Positions 32,205 to 42,949 of a DNA stretch of 64,000 bases are shown piece by piece (the first letter of the stretch is position 1; every line of letters begins with the position of its first letter). Both the position numbers and the translations under genes were made by a program. The notes under the pieces were generated by a model. The model saw only the letters and a program-made list of their open reading frames with translations. It was not told the origin of the DNA and did not search any database. This DNA is from Cladorhizidae sp. MBARI D1340-BT2 (lineage: Eukaryota > Porifera > Demospongiae > Poecilosclerida > Cladorhizidae). The stretch spans positions 30,900,276 through 30,964,275 of the forward strand of contig JAQNBH010000014.1 in NCBI GenBank assembly GCA_028752905.1. The letters are read 5' to 3'.

Positions 32205-33245
32205 CAGTTTGGTATAAGAATGAGCTTTGTGAGATAAGCAAGCAAAAACTACGCATCACTGCTTCCCTCTATGTCTACACAACAAATCCTAAAGCAAATC
32301 AATCAAGTCAGGAGCAACTTCTTTCTCAAGAGCAAAAGGATTTAGAGTGATTCCAGGTGCCTGTACAGCTCTCCTCTGACAGAGTGATTCCAGGTGCCTG
32401 TGCAGCTCTCCTCTGACAGAGTGATTCCAGGTAAGCATAGGTGCCTGTGCAGCTCTCCTCAGACAGAGTGATTCCATCCAAGCATAGGTGCCTGTGCAGC
32501 TCTCCTCTGATGCAGTGATTCCAGGTAAGCATAGGTGCCTGTGCAGCTCTCCTCAGACAGAGTGATTCCAGCCAAGCATAGGTGCCTGTGCAGCTCTCCT
32601 CTGATGCAGTGATTCCAGGCAAGCATAGGTTGCCTGTGCAGCTCTCCTCAGACAGGAGTGATTCCAGGTAAGCATAGGTGCCTGTGCAGCTCTCCTCAGA
32701 CAGAGTGATTCCAGCCTAGCATAGGTGCCTGTACAGCTCTCCTCTGATGCAGTGATTCCAGGTAAGCATAGATGCCTGTGCAGCTCTCCTTAGACAGGAG
32801 TGATTCCAGGTAAGCATAGGTGCCTGTGCAGCTCTCCTCAGACAGAGTGATTCCAGCCAAGCATAGGTGCCTGTGCAGCTCTCCTCTGATGCAGTGATTC
32901 CAGGTAAGCATAGGTGCCTGTGCAGCTCTCCTCAGACAGGAATGATTCCAGGTAAGCATAGGTGCCTGTGCAGCTCTCCTCAGACAGAGTGATTCCAGCC
33001 TAGCATAGGTGCCTGTGCAGCTCTCCTCTGAGCAGTGATTCCAGGTAAGCATAGGTGCCTGTGCAGCTCTCCTTAGACAGGAGTGATTCCAGGTAAGCAT
33101 AGGTGCCTGTGCAGCTCTCCTCAGACAGAGTGATTCCAGGTAAGCATAGGTACCTGTGCAGCATTCCTCCAAAGAACAGCTTCTAGAAACAAGTCAAGAA
33201 AAGGCTCTTCATTAGGCAGTTGATTTATTTTGTACAATACTGTAC
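32205..33245. repeat. Dispersed repeat copy carrying expanded minisatellite
   Basis: Flanks match the other copies of the dispersed repeat: GGTATAAGAATGAGCTTTG on the left (32,210) and AAGAACAGCTTCTAGAAACA on the right (33,172), the latter close to 63,037-63,057. Between them, where other copies have one GATTCCAGGTAAGCATAG motif, about 17 tandem 47-bp units are found. Confidence 0.75.
32352..33165. repeat. 47-bp minisatellite with higher-order structure
   Basis: Seventeen full units and one partial unit built on GTGCCTGTGCAGCTCTCC, TCAGACAGAG, TGATTCCAGG, TAAGCATAG. Three variants alternate: A (CAGACAGAG with CCAAGC or CCTAGC), B (CTGATGCAG with GTAAGC) and C (AGACAGGAG with GTAAGC). Units 5-16 run ABCABC twice, each hexamer about 284 bp (32,534-32,818 and 32,819-33,101), the halves distinguished by CCAAGC versus CCTAGC and CAGACAGG versus TTAGACAGG. 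B and C units contain CAGGTAAG, an ideal 5' splice-site string. The RRAAQAPMLTWNHS-type open frames on the minus strand are by-products. Confidence 0.95.
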
Positions 33246-33249
33246 TAGA

Positions 33250-33995
33250 GACAGCCTATTTAAAATACATGCTCACTAATCACGAATGCCTACTCTAAAG
33301 GACACACAATTCACACATTGCATTGGTCATACAAGGTTCAAATACTTGAATCAGCCCCTTTTTCACTAGATTAACCCCTGGACACAGGTGTTGTAAGTAC
33401 ATGTTGTGGGTGGAGGAGTATGTATGTCGCATGCATGTATGTGCTTGGTGCACATGCAGTTACTAGGTAATGTACAACCATAAAGTGGAATTGTGCAGTT
33501 GAAATTTCAGTTCCTAAAATTCCCAGTTCGAGATCCAGCAGCATGTTAATCTCAGGGGTAGGGTGTCACTGAACTTTGCCAAGTGCAAAGGAAAGTGTGA
33601 AATCGGAGCAAACTCATCAATGACCAATTATTAAGGGCATAATGGCAGAGGTAACAAAGTGTGAAGTGAAGTGCTTTGATTGTCAAGAAAAGTCATCACT
33701 GTGCAGGTCCAAATTGCAAACTAAAGTGCAGGGCATAGTTGTATTGAAAGCCACACCGTATCATGTCACTTTCTCTTATGTAATGTGGTGGCCTGACAAG
33801 AGCAGGCCTAGCCATTCTGTATAGTACTAGCCTCATACCTTCCTCTCTGTAAGGTGTTGTCCTCATGAGAGCAGGCCTAGCCCCTCTATAATGTGCTGGC
33901 CTTATGTGAGTCCTCTTCGACTCTCTGTATAGTCTATTTTGTTTGTTGAATCGTAGAGACAGAAGTAACAGAAGTACTGAGTGGAAGATGAAAAA
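33250..33995. other. No gene recognised; short duplicated segment
   Basis: Contains an imperfect tandem pair around GAGCAGGCCTAGCC (33,803 and 33,860). A 60-residue open frame (33,642-33,824) has no recognisable similarity. This could be the eroded 5' end of Gypsy-1, since its gag, protease and 5' LTR are missing, but I see no motif to prove it. Confidence 0.35.
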
Positions 33996-34029
33996 GTTGT
34001 GCCATTCTCTGGACCGGACTGATGCCTCC

Positions 34030-35135
34030 CATTGGCTAACCTCATTCTGATGATAGATGGCTATAATCTAGAGCTTACAGATGTTTGGAAGCAGACAGAA
34101 GGTCCAGACAGTGTGTATGTGGTAGAAGACGGCTTGGTCTATTGGAGACAGGAGACAGGAGAGGCAGGTGATCCTACCAACAGCATACTGGGACATGGAC
34201 CTAAGGACAGTCACGCCAACCCGATGGCAGGGCACTTAGTCAGAAAAAATCTACGGCCGGAGTTCTTGGTCAGTTCTATTAGCCATGAGCCGGAGACATT
34301 CAGGACCTGTGCGAGAGATGCCCAGAGTGCAAGAAGACGGCCAAGCACTTGATAGAACCAGATCCAGCTCAAGCCCATGCCCATCATTAACCAGTCATTT
34401 CAAATGATAGCCATGGACATGGTAGACCCTCTCCCTCACTCCAAGGCAGGATTCTGTTACATCTTGACAGTGTGTGGACTATGCCACCAGATTTCTTGAG
34501 GTGATAATCTTGAAATCATGGACAGTGCAACTGTGGCAGAGGCCCTGATGAAGCTGTATTCCATGGTCGGCATGCCAGAGGATATCTTCACCAACTCTGT
34601 GTCAAACTTTACTAGGGCATCACAACATCGCCCTACCACCCAGCAGGTGGCCTGGGGAGCGTTTTAATGCCACAATAAGTACATGTTGAGATGGGTCTTG
34701 GAGAAGTTTGACACCCAGTGGGACAAAGGTGCTACCTTACTTGATGTTTGCGTACATGGAGGTGCCACAAGAGAGCAAGGATTTCTCTCCATTTGACCTG
34801 TTATACAGATGCCAACCCCGAGGACCACTAGACATTTTGAAAGCTGGGAGCAACAGCAGTCAGCACTGGAGAGCATTTTCTCTTTCCTTCGGAAGGTACA
34901 AAGCCACCTGGCCACCATGAGAGAGATTGTGAAAGAAAACGAGGAGAAAGCCAAGATGGACCAGAAATGCTGGTATGACCGAACAGCAAGTGAGAGATCC
35001 TTCATGGATGGGGACATGTTGTTGGTTCTACTGTCAGCTGAGTCCAACAAGTTGTAGATGAACTGGAAGGGACCCTACCCCATCCTTCGTAAGGTTACAG
35101 AGACAACATACTAAATCCAGATGACATGTTGGCAG
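34030..35135 (+). pseudogene. Gypsy-1 integrase
   Basis: Pieces in order: VVEDGLVYWRQE leading to a zinc-binding H2C2 remnant with LCERCPECKKTAK (about 34,305-34,345); AMDMVDPL with the first catalytic Asp (about 34,410-34,435); VAEALMKLYSMVGMPEDI (34,530-34,585), where the second Asp segment reads FTNSVSNF instead of the usual D-N-G/S; SPYHPAGG (about 34,628), after which the conserved E-R-F is damaged; FAYMEVPQES and FSPFDLLYRCQPRGP (34,745-34,830); and an SH3-like C-terminal segment MNWKGPYPILRKVTETTY (about 35,058-35,112). There are several frameshifts, and two of the three catalytic positions are altered. Inactive. Confidence 0.75.
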
Positions 35136-35279
35136 AATGGAAGTCTCACTCAGCTGTGTACATGATGGCCTCCTAAGAAGCCTAAGGCAGCAGTACCGAA
35201 GCACACCCAGCCAAAGACATCCCCACCTGGATGGAACTGATGATGGAGCAGAAACCAACCATAGACGTAGAGCTGAGTT

Positions 35280-36560
35280 AACAACAACAGAACCAACTAG
35301 AGAAGGTGTTGACTGACTACAGAGCAGTATTCAGCAACAGACTGAGACAGACAGATAGAGCTAGCATGATAATCCACACCGGAGAGGCAACTCCCATCCA
35401 CCTGCCCCTATACAGACTGCCACACTCAAGACAAGCTATGGTCCAGGCAGAGATTAAGGAACTGCTGCAGGCAGGATTCATCGAACCATCGACCAGCTCT
35501 GGGCATTCCTGATCATCCCTAGTGCCCAAGGAGGATGGTATGCACAGACTGCCCGTCGATTACAGGAAACTACATAAGGTAATAGTCCCGTATCCGTACC
35601 CTATGCCAAGGATCGATGACCTCATAGATGGACTGGGGCAGGCCCAGTTCATCTCTAGCATAGATCTCACCAATGGGTACTGGCAGGTTCCCGTGGAGGA
35701 GCAGTCTAAACTGAAAACAGGGTTTGTGACTCCATTGGGAAAATACCAGTTAACATTTATGCCATTCGGCCTAGTTTGGGCACCATGCGGTGTTTCAATG
35801 CCTCATGAATGTACTTCTGGAAGCCTTCACAGGATATGCAGCAACCTACATGGATGACCTGGTGATCTTCAGCGACTCCTGGGGAGACCACACATTCACC
35901 ACCAAAGAGGCATATTAGAAGCACTAAAGGGAGCAGGACTGAGCCAAGCTGGCAAAGTGTCAACTGTGCATGAGAAAGTGTGCATATCTGGGCCATGTTG
36001 TGGGCCGAGGATAGCCAGAAGAGGCTAAAGTGATGGCTCTGAGGGAATTCCGAGTGCCAAGGGGGGAAAAAGGATGTAAGGTAATTCCTGGGATTGGCGG
36101 GTTTCGGAAGTTCATCCCGTCCTTCTCCTCTGTAGCAGTCCCACTTTCAGATAGGACAGCCCAGACTGAGTGACATGGATGGAGAGACATCATGCATCCT
36201 TTGACAGGCTCAAGCAGGATCTGACCTCACATGCCAATTTGAGAGGTCCCAACTTTGACAGGATATTTACTCTCCACCATCAGATGTAGGCATTGGGGCA
36301 GTTGAGCCAGGTGGATGAAAAAGGTGAGGATCACCCAGTGGCCTACCTCTCAAAGAAGCTGCTGCCAAGAGAAATGAGGTGCACCACTTTCCAAAAGGAC
36401 TGTCTGGTGGTGGTGAACGGCATCAAATATTTCAGCATCTATTTACAGGGGTACAATTTATTGTACTGATGGACCACTGGTGCCTTGTATACCTTGACAC
36501 AATCAAGAACACCAACAGTTGGTTGACCAGGTGGTCGCTAGCATTGCATCCCTAAGCTTC
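35280..36560 (+). pseudogene. Gypsy-1 reverse transcriptase and RNase H
   Basis: Starts with TDYRAVFSNRLRQTDRA and HLPLYRLPHSRQAMVQAEI (35,306-35,512). It continues in another frame with LPVDYRKLHKVIVPYPYPMP and FISSIDLTNGYWQVPVEEQ (35,545-35,700), then MPFGL, and the YMDDLVIFSD catalytic box in a third frame (about 35,848-35,880). RNase H is readable as VDEKGEDHPVAYLSKKLLP and FQKDCLVVVNGIKYFSIYL (about 36,310-36,450). At least three frameshifts and several stops. The catalytic YMDD is intact although the frame is not. Confidence 0.8.
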
Positions 36561-36663
36561 ATGGCAGAGCACAGACTGGGAACAGTGCACCAGAACTTAT
36601 GCGGACTCTCCCGTCAAGCCTGCAAAGAAGAGAATACTCTACGGCAGGAGAAGGGGAAGGTAG

Positions 36664-37090
36664 TGTCAGGGAGCACTGTCCCTGCAGTGGGCAGGTAGGT
36701 TGCAGAGCTCCCTGACAATGAATCAGTGAACACAACATGCATAAAGGAGGAAGGGGTGTGTGCATGACAGCCAAAATTGGACACAGATTTTGAACAATAT
36801 CAGTATGCTGTGTAATTACAGACATCTGACTGTTTATGGCTAGACAGATGTAATAATCTCTACAGTAGTTGACATTATATGGTGATATCTATAAAGTGGA
36901 CTGGAATCCTATATAAAGGGACCAGGGTACCCAACCTATGGATTCTGCTGCTTGGTCATAATTTTGACTGTTATAAATGCTATACTGTCATAATTAGACA
37001 GTAAACCAAACCACCATTATCAATCAGATGACGCAGGCAGTGAACAGATAGAATCAGACAGTGTAGACAGGCAGGTGACGAGGTTTGTTA
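36664..37090 (+). mobile_element. Putative 3' LTR of Gypsy-1
   Basis: Begins TGTCAGGGAGC (36,668 region), which is the start of a perfect 11-bp inverted repeat closed by GCTCCCTGACA about 30 bp later. It contains a TATA box CTATATAAAGGG (about 36,910). The LTR of Gypsy-3 and the solo LTR also start TGTCAG with a nearby inverted CTGACA. The right boundary is not certain because no second LTR is present for comparison. Confidence 0.45.
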
Positions 37091-37740
37091 GCAGTAATAG
37101 GGCAAATGTTTCCTCTCGAAATTGCATCATGGCAAATGATCTCAGACTTGTTGTTGTCCAAATATTTTAGATGAGCTCAGGATCATGAATTATATGTTCT
37201 ATTGAGCCCACCAGAGTCATGTCATCTAGAAACATTACACATAACTCTGATGACAACTGAGCACAGTTATGATGGACGTGAGAGACATAAAAGGAAAGGG
37301 TCAAGAGGAACCCCCCCTCCTCTCCCCTCCCACCTCTTCCGCCTCTCCTTCCTAAAAAGGCTGAACCATATGGGAGTTTTCATGATTATTTTCAAAAAAT
37401 ACGATCAAGGGTAATTGGTAAAGGGAAAGTAATGTAATAGTTACATTCTTGTTTTCTTACCTTTTACTCTTTTTTTTGAGAGGTGCCTTCATAACAAAAC
37501 TCATGAATTTGTTTATTTTTGCCCTAAACTTGGGTTGCATGTAAATTTTCTTTGGTAATATCAGTTTTAGCATCAAAGAAAGAACAAGATAATCTATATT
37601 ACAATAACCTTCTCAATAAATCAACTTGAATTTGTATTCTCTCGACATTTCGACTTGATGCTCTAGCCTTTATCAGGTAATGAGCCACTAAGCTCACATG
37701 AACCTCTATAATAGCTAGCTGAAGATAATAATAAAAATAC
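37090..37740. other. Intergenic, pyrimidine tract and repeat copy
   Basis: Holds a C/T-rich tract at 37,307-37,352 and a minus-strand copy of the CTGATGA/CGAAA repeat at 37,600-37,715. No gene is recognised. Downstream is the 3' UTR of TRAF G. Confidence 0.5.
37600..37715 (-). repeat. CTGATGA/CGAAA dispersed repeat, minus orientation
   Basis: The minus strand reads CCTGATAAAGGCTAGAGC then ATCAAGTCGAAATGTCGAG, followed by TTATTGAGAAGGTTATTGTA. Here the GTCGAAA part is intact, but CTGATGA has become CTGATAA. The copy sits just downstream of the TRAF G 3' UTR. Confidence 0.65.
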
Positions 37741-37901
37741 TAATTGTTAAAGAGGGGAGAAATAAAATACCCACTACATCATTACTTTACCTATAATGTC
37801 CCCATGAATACACATAACCTCCTCTTCATTGCAGTACCAATCGCACAGTGAGAGGTCATCGCAAGCTAATAACATATAACTAAGCACAAATATATCTCGA
37901 G

Positions 37902-39183
37902 TCACTTGGTGTGATATGAGCAGTGCAGCCATGGCTTGTGGTGGTCAACCTCCACTGCCACTCTGAAGTACAGAGTTTCATCCATGAGGTATTGGGTGTT
38001 CTTGTCTTGGTCATGGGAGAGCTTCACATGAGGGAAGAACTTGTGATAACCCCAATGACCTCCAGCGCTTCGCTTACTTGTAGTAGAATCGAATGATATC
38101 TTCAAACTGTAGTGGTTGTCATCTGCTAACTGGTTTAAAAGTTCAACAGTTACAGTCCCCAAAAATGGCCAAGATAGGTTGTCATTGTAAAGTCCTTCTA
38201 ATAGGTATGAATAGACAGACACATGTGTGCCATTAACATAACTATTACCATTAGGGTATACTCCAATGCACAACTTGTAGCCACCAGGACTAGTGTAGAA
38301 TGACTCTGAATAAAATACTTCATTATTTTCTTTCTTCTCTCTAAATCCTGGTAAGTTAAAAGTCATTGACTTCTCCCTACTCAGAGTGAAGATGTTCCTC
38401 CTCGTCATAGATGTGGTGTCCTCCAACTTTACAATCTTCTCGAGTGCTAAGTGTAGGTGAGATAAATCATCATCCTCATGCTCTTTCATATCCATCCTCA
38501 TCTTCTCCATGCTGCACCCAATACTCGCATACTTGCAAGTTACAACAGTGTAGCTACAGATAGTTTCTATATGGTTCTTGGTTAGTCCACGTTCCATGGT
38601 GGAGGTACATTTAGTGTTGGAGCAGGCAACAACCATCTTGATGCAAACATTATCATGCTCTTCTGTTATGCTAGCAAATGTGCCCTTCTCTCCACAATTC
38701 TCACACTGGTACTCTCTATTCAGACAACTTGTCTTGAGATGGTTAGTTAGGTCCTTCCTTATTAGCTGTGAACTTTCATGCTCTACCTCGCACTTGTTGG
38801 GACAGGAGACCAGAGAGAATCCACAGTTGGTCAAATGATCATCTGATGTTCCAAAAGTTCCCGTCCAGTTGCACCCTCTCTCATCATTATAACATTTCAC
38901 ACTTAAATCTCTGATTTCTCGTAGACCTATTATAGATATTTTCATGTACAATTAAAAAAATCTATTCTGTTGATTTGTTTAACTCACTTCTCCTGTCCTT
39001 AAAGTACTGTGGGTTTCCACCCCTGCAGTTAGGACAAGGCTTCTTTCCATACTTCTCAAGGCATGCAGTACAGAATAGCTTGCCACATTCTCCGTGCTGT
39101 TTAGGATCACTAGCTACTTCTAAACAAATCATACACTTCAAGCTATCATCAGGTTCACCAAGGAACCTGTAGCTGGAGGTCAT
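37902..39183 (-). CDS. TRAF G: intact TRAF-like RING/zinc-finger/MATH protein
   Basis: Two exons, complement(37,902-38,926 and 38,988-39,183), with a 61-bp phase-1 intron (GTGAGTTAA...ATAATAG), give 1,221 bp and 406 residues without a stop. Residues 15-58 form a RING-like finger with Cys at 17, 20, 33, 38, 41, 50 and 53; the usual zinc-binding His (CGHxFC) is Lys35 (CGKLFC). Residues about 75-220 hold TRAF-type zinc-finger motifs (CNWTGTFGTSDDHLTNC, CENCGEKG...EEHDNVC, CKYASIGCSMEKM). A short coiled coil follows (about 220-238), then a MATH/TRAF-C domain (about 245-406; GGYKLCIGVYPNG, WPFLGTVTVELLNQL, YLMDETLYFRVAVEVDHHKPW). Known TRAFs trimerise through coiled coil and MATH and link receptors to ubiquitin-dependent signalling. 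Whether this RING-like finger is an active E3 is doubtful. Exon 1 length and intron position are shared with B and C. Confidence 0.88.
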
Positions 39184-39942
39184 CTTTGACTAAAAATGAT
39201 GAACTCTCATAGATGGAGTGAAAGGTATAGGCAACTTGTAAGTCAAACAAGTAGCAAACAACATCAACTACAACTATTCAAACTAGAACAATTATAGCAG
39301 CTAGAACAATGTTGATCAAAGGTGTAAATTTACAAGTGAGACACAACATAACTACAACCAGAACAACTATTGCAACTTGCAACTATCACAACTAGAACTG
39401 GAGCAACGACAACAACTGATAGGACTAGAACAGGAAGCAGGTACAGAATAAAAACACGGTGAAATATGCATGCTATGAATAGTTAATGATCAGCTATCAA
39501 ACTTACATATGCCTCAGCTAAATCAGAGTTTTAGTTTCCAACTCTTCAAAATCAATTCGAGGGACACTCAAGGAACCCATTCACAATAAATACACGCCTA
39601 TTTTCAATTACCTTGTTAAAGAAGGGTGTAGTTTTAATTAAAACAAAGGATGGGTTCTTTCTTAATGTTGTAAGTGTGGTGGTTTGCATCTCTTCAATAG
39701 GTCTCAGTCAAACTTGGGCAATTATCATAATTAAACTTTAGAGATATCAGAGAAACTTGATCAAAATTGGACCTTTGGTCGGTTTGGAGAATTCACATTC
39801 ATAGTCTGCATTAGAGCAGGGAATAGACATAAGTCCAGCCACCAGCTTAGTAAAGTTTGCAAACCTTAACTGTCACAAGGTTATTTGATTTTGCTGACTT
39901 AACGGCCCAGTGCAAGATTTCTCTGCTCTATTGCAATCTTAG
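39184..39942. promoter_or_regulatory. Upstream region of TRAF G
   Basis: Aligns with 13,709-14,540 upstream of TRAF B. It contains the AAGTAGCAAACAACATCAACTACAAC repeat element and GGACTAGAACAGGAAGCAG. The homology is interrupted at 39,944 by the IS630/Tc1-like element and resumes at 42,679. Confidence 0.5.
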
Positions 39943-39944
39943 TA

Positions 39945-42676
39945 GTGCTTGCCACATTAACTTTCTAATTTGACTTCTCTTGCAGCGAACATTGATTACT
40001 GCAGTTCTGCTTTACAGATTTACTTAAAATTTGGTATGTATGTTCTTATAGGTGTCCTCTAACATCAGGGGGGGAAATAGGTTACCATAGCAACCTAACT
40101 AATAAAACAATGGCCGTCTTTGTCAACATCTGTGTAAAACCATCCAAAAAATCTATTATAATTCAGTAGTAGTACTAATGACCATTTCAATAGGATAAAT
40201 ATGATCACCTAATAATGTCAATGAAATCTGTAAGACACTTTTTTTAATTTTCGCTCCACCAAATTTTTACAATTTTTTTATATATATTTTTTCAAATACC
40301 TATTACAGATTATGACATAAAAGAAAAAAATCATTAAAATCACTAAAATCACTAATAAATAGAGACAAACAATTGACTAAGACAAAATTTTGAGAGAAAA
40401 AAGTATACAGTAGTTATTACATAAATTGTTCACAGGTATTATATACATGTAGTGAACTTCATGTATTGTCGTCAAAAAAAATCCTGCGGTTTGATTTATA
40501 TTTTTTTACTGCCAGTTCAACCATTTTCCCGCCAGTTCAACCATTTTCCCAGCAGTGTGTCCTTCCCTATAAGCCGTCTCATAATCACGAGACTTACGAA
40601 AGTATTTTCGTATGTTCTCCACAGTCACAGAGTCGAGAGCTGCTGGAATGATGTTCCTAAGCCCTGTTAAGGTGAAGTTCGTGTACATACGCGTGTAACG
40701 TTTGGCTTGGCCCCAAACTCGCTCAATGGGGTTCATCTCACAATGGAATTTGGGAATAAAGTGAACATGATGACCTCGACCAACGAGAAAGTTCTCAATA
40801 ATTGTCTTCTCTGCCTTGAAGTCTTCGTGGTTCGACAAAATTATCCTCATGTCGGGACCTAACAATGTTTGAGTATTGATCCCACGTTCCTCCAAGATCT
40901 GTTTCATCCCTTTAGGAATTCCGTTGGCATTGACCATCTTCTGAATATCACCAGCCCACACAGTATCCCTCATAACAGCTTGAGCCCCACCCGGTTTAAC
41001 ATTCATATTGTTAACATTAAGAGCGTCTGGTGCTAAGGCTTTGTGGCAACTGCTCTGATCAAAGAGCCATACAATTGTGTGCATTGCAGGAGGATATTTC
41101 TGCTCATCTATTTTTGCAGCTCTGTTAATCTGTGACATAAACTTTTCAGCAGTCCAATATCCAGCCCTCGCTGCACCATACTCAAAAAGTTCTCTTGCCG
41201 CCTCCGGGAAAAACCGATCACATGTCCTCGCAACTATGAGTTCTTCAGGTAACTGGTGTGCTCATCAATAAAATCACTAACCATTATGCCACTGCCTTTC
41301 GTTTGAGGGAGTATTGCTGGCTTATCGGCAGAACCCCACATCCACGTCTGTGCTTCATTCACATTGAAGATGGACTCATCATGATAAATCATGACAAGTT
41401 TCTAGTCATCCTTCTCTGATGGTGTTGATGGAGCTGGAGGATCTTCATCACTACAGAGTGGTTTGGGCTGGTGGTTACTCCTGTATTCTTCTAGTTCTTT
41501 CAAATACTCCCCACGGTACTTCACCACATCTTCACGCTCATGACCATCAATATAGATCCCCTTCTTATGTGACATAGGCTTAAAGCCCAAACGATGCAAC
41601 CAGCGTACAGCAGTACGAAGTGAGATGGATCGAGGGAAATGTGGTGGCAAGTGGTGGCCAGGAAGAAGGGTCGAATTGACGTGCTCACAGAAGTCTAGTG
41701 CAGTCATGTTTGGTTGTCCCTTCTTGAACGCATTCTCCCGGACCCACTCAGTTGCACTCTTTCTCAAGTCTTCATCATTCAATACCAGAAGACGCTCTTG
41801 CTTTCCTTGCCAACTCTCCTTCATCTTGAAATTGTTATCGAAGAATTCCTTCCTAACTTCTGACACTCCTGTCACATCAAAACATGAATTAAAAAGGAGG
41901 CAGGGATTATGGCTATCTCCCAATACTACACTAAGCAACACTATACTAAGCAAAGCAATAAGCAAAGCAATATAATTTAAATTATAACCAGAGTGACAAA
42001 CTGACCTGTAATACTTGCCGACTCCTGTGCAGCATCCATCTTGCTCATCTTCTGTCGGGTCCTGAAGCTTTCATAGAGCAGTACAGACAACATTTTACGC
42101 TGCTCTCGAGTTAGAGTCAGCATAAAATCATCTAAAGCACCTTGAGGATCAGAGTATATTCATCATCTTGTTTATCTCCATCAGGATCCTCCTCCAGGTC
42201 GATCTCTTCATGCTCTTCATCAACCTCCTGTACTCCCACAACTCTGGTTGAAGCTTCTGCTGGACTTACAGGCGTAGGCACTTCAGGATCTACCGTTGAA
42301 GACTCTGTAAGTTCCTCCGTTAGGACGTTGCTGAAGCCATTGTCGTCATCTAGCTGTTCCTGTTGTTTCGCGCGTTTGGCTTTTCTCATTACTTCAGCTT
42401 TAGACAAGTCTTTCCTCTTCTTCTCCTACCTATCGCTAGGTGTAGGACGGTCGCTCATCGTAGCTAGGACGCTAAAACTCAGCTAGACGAACGATTTCCA
42501 AGAAATTGCTTCTTTTACAACTAAAATATAATGTCGCGGTGGTCATGTGTGCATAATAGACGCCTCATATATTTTTTCCATAGTGCCACGTGAAATCACG
42601 TTGTTTGGCATAAAAAAATTGAAAATTGACTGTAATAAGATAGTTACGATTTTTTTCAAGTTATCATGGCAGGCAC
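39945..42676 (-). mobile_element. IS630/Tc1-mariner-like transposon, 2.73 kb
   Basis: Left end GTGCTTGCCACATTAACTTT and right end (reverse complemented) GTGCCTGCCATGATAACTTG are similar terminal inverted repeats, flanked by TA at 39,943-39,944 and 42,677-42,678. The surrounding sequence rejoins to the unbroken sequence of copy 2 near 14,515-14,560 (CTATTGCAATTATGGTAGGA), which serves as an empty site. The element holds one two-exon transposase on the minus strand and a 560-bp AT-rich non-coding left part. Confidence 0.85.
40506..42459 (-). pseudogene. DDE transposase (IS630/Tc1-like), lightly damaged
   Basis: ATG at 42,459 (MSDRPTPSDR, then an in-frame TAG), then a basic/acidic N-terminal region. 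Exon 1 ends at 42,006. The intron 42,005-41,869 (137 bp) runs GTCAGT...TGACAG. Exon 2 starts GVSEVRKEFF and holds the helix-turn-helix segment SISLRTAVRWLHRLGF and KGIYIDGHEREDVVKYR. Catalytic residues are visible: MIYHDESIFN (first Asp, just after an in-frame TAG at about 41,403), LFDQSSCHKA (second Asp, about 41,060), and CEMNPIERVW (Glu, about 40,720). Lesions are few: two TAG codons and frameshifts near 42,150 and 41,247. The C-terminal third (41,138-40,506) is uninterrupted. The low damage implies recent activity relative to the block duplication. Confidence 0.85.
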
Positions 42677-42949
42677 TATAAGACCTTGGAGTCTGGTGGT
42701 GAAAGCAAAAAACCTGTAAATTCTTCTGCAAGAAGCTCAAGGGAACTGCATGAAGGCAATTCAATTTGAGGAAACCATTATGCAAGTCTTTTTGCTATGG
42801 CTACAGATAAGATTTTGTCTAATCAATTGTCATGTCTTTGAGAAATAGGTCTCCAAAAGGAAGATTTTTTTATAAAGTGTGGTCAAGTAAAACTGCTTTA
42901 GAGCAGAAAAAAGTTTCAGTCCATTTTTTTCTTCAGTTATTCGATATCA

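Larger units (their letters stand above)
34000..37090 (+). mobile_element. Gypsy-1: Ty3/gypsy element, integrase before RT
   Basis: Degenerate plus-strand retrotransposon. Integrase (34,030-35,135) lies upstream of reverse transcriptase and RNase H (35,280-36,560), followed by a putative 3' LTR from about 36,664. Gag, protease and 5' LTR are absent from the window copy. Integrase-before-RT is the copia-like order known in the Gmr1-type branch of Ty3/gypsy elements. The sequence similarity is gypsy-like (RT YMDD, GPY-type integrase tail), so this is not a copia element. Confidence 0.8.

Noticed and set aside
32289..33172. Minus-strand RRAAQAPMLTWNHS repeat proteins of 62-158 residues
   Set aside because: They arise from the 47/48-bp minisatellite; the unit length is not a multiple of three and the frame holds only through chance indels.
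33642..33824. 60-residue plus-strand frame starting MAEVTKCEVKCFDC
   Set aside because: No homology, no splice context and no paralogue; random open frames of this size are expected here.
34000..37090. Assigning Gypsy-1 to copia because integrase precedes RT
   Set aside because: RT, RNase H and integrase sequence motifs are of the Ty3/gypsy type; the order is known in a gypsy branch.
38578..38838. Antisense open frame within TRAF G (also 5,200-5,532, 13,398-13,718, 19,546-19,833 and 38,975-39,172)
   Set aside because: These are shadows of the RING and zinc-finger coding strand, recurring at the same position in every paralogue.
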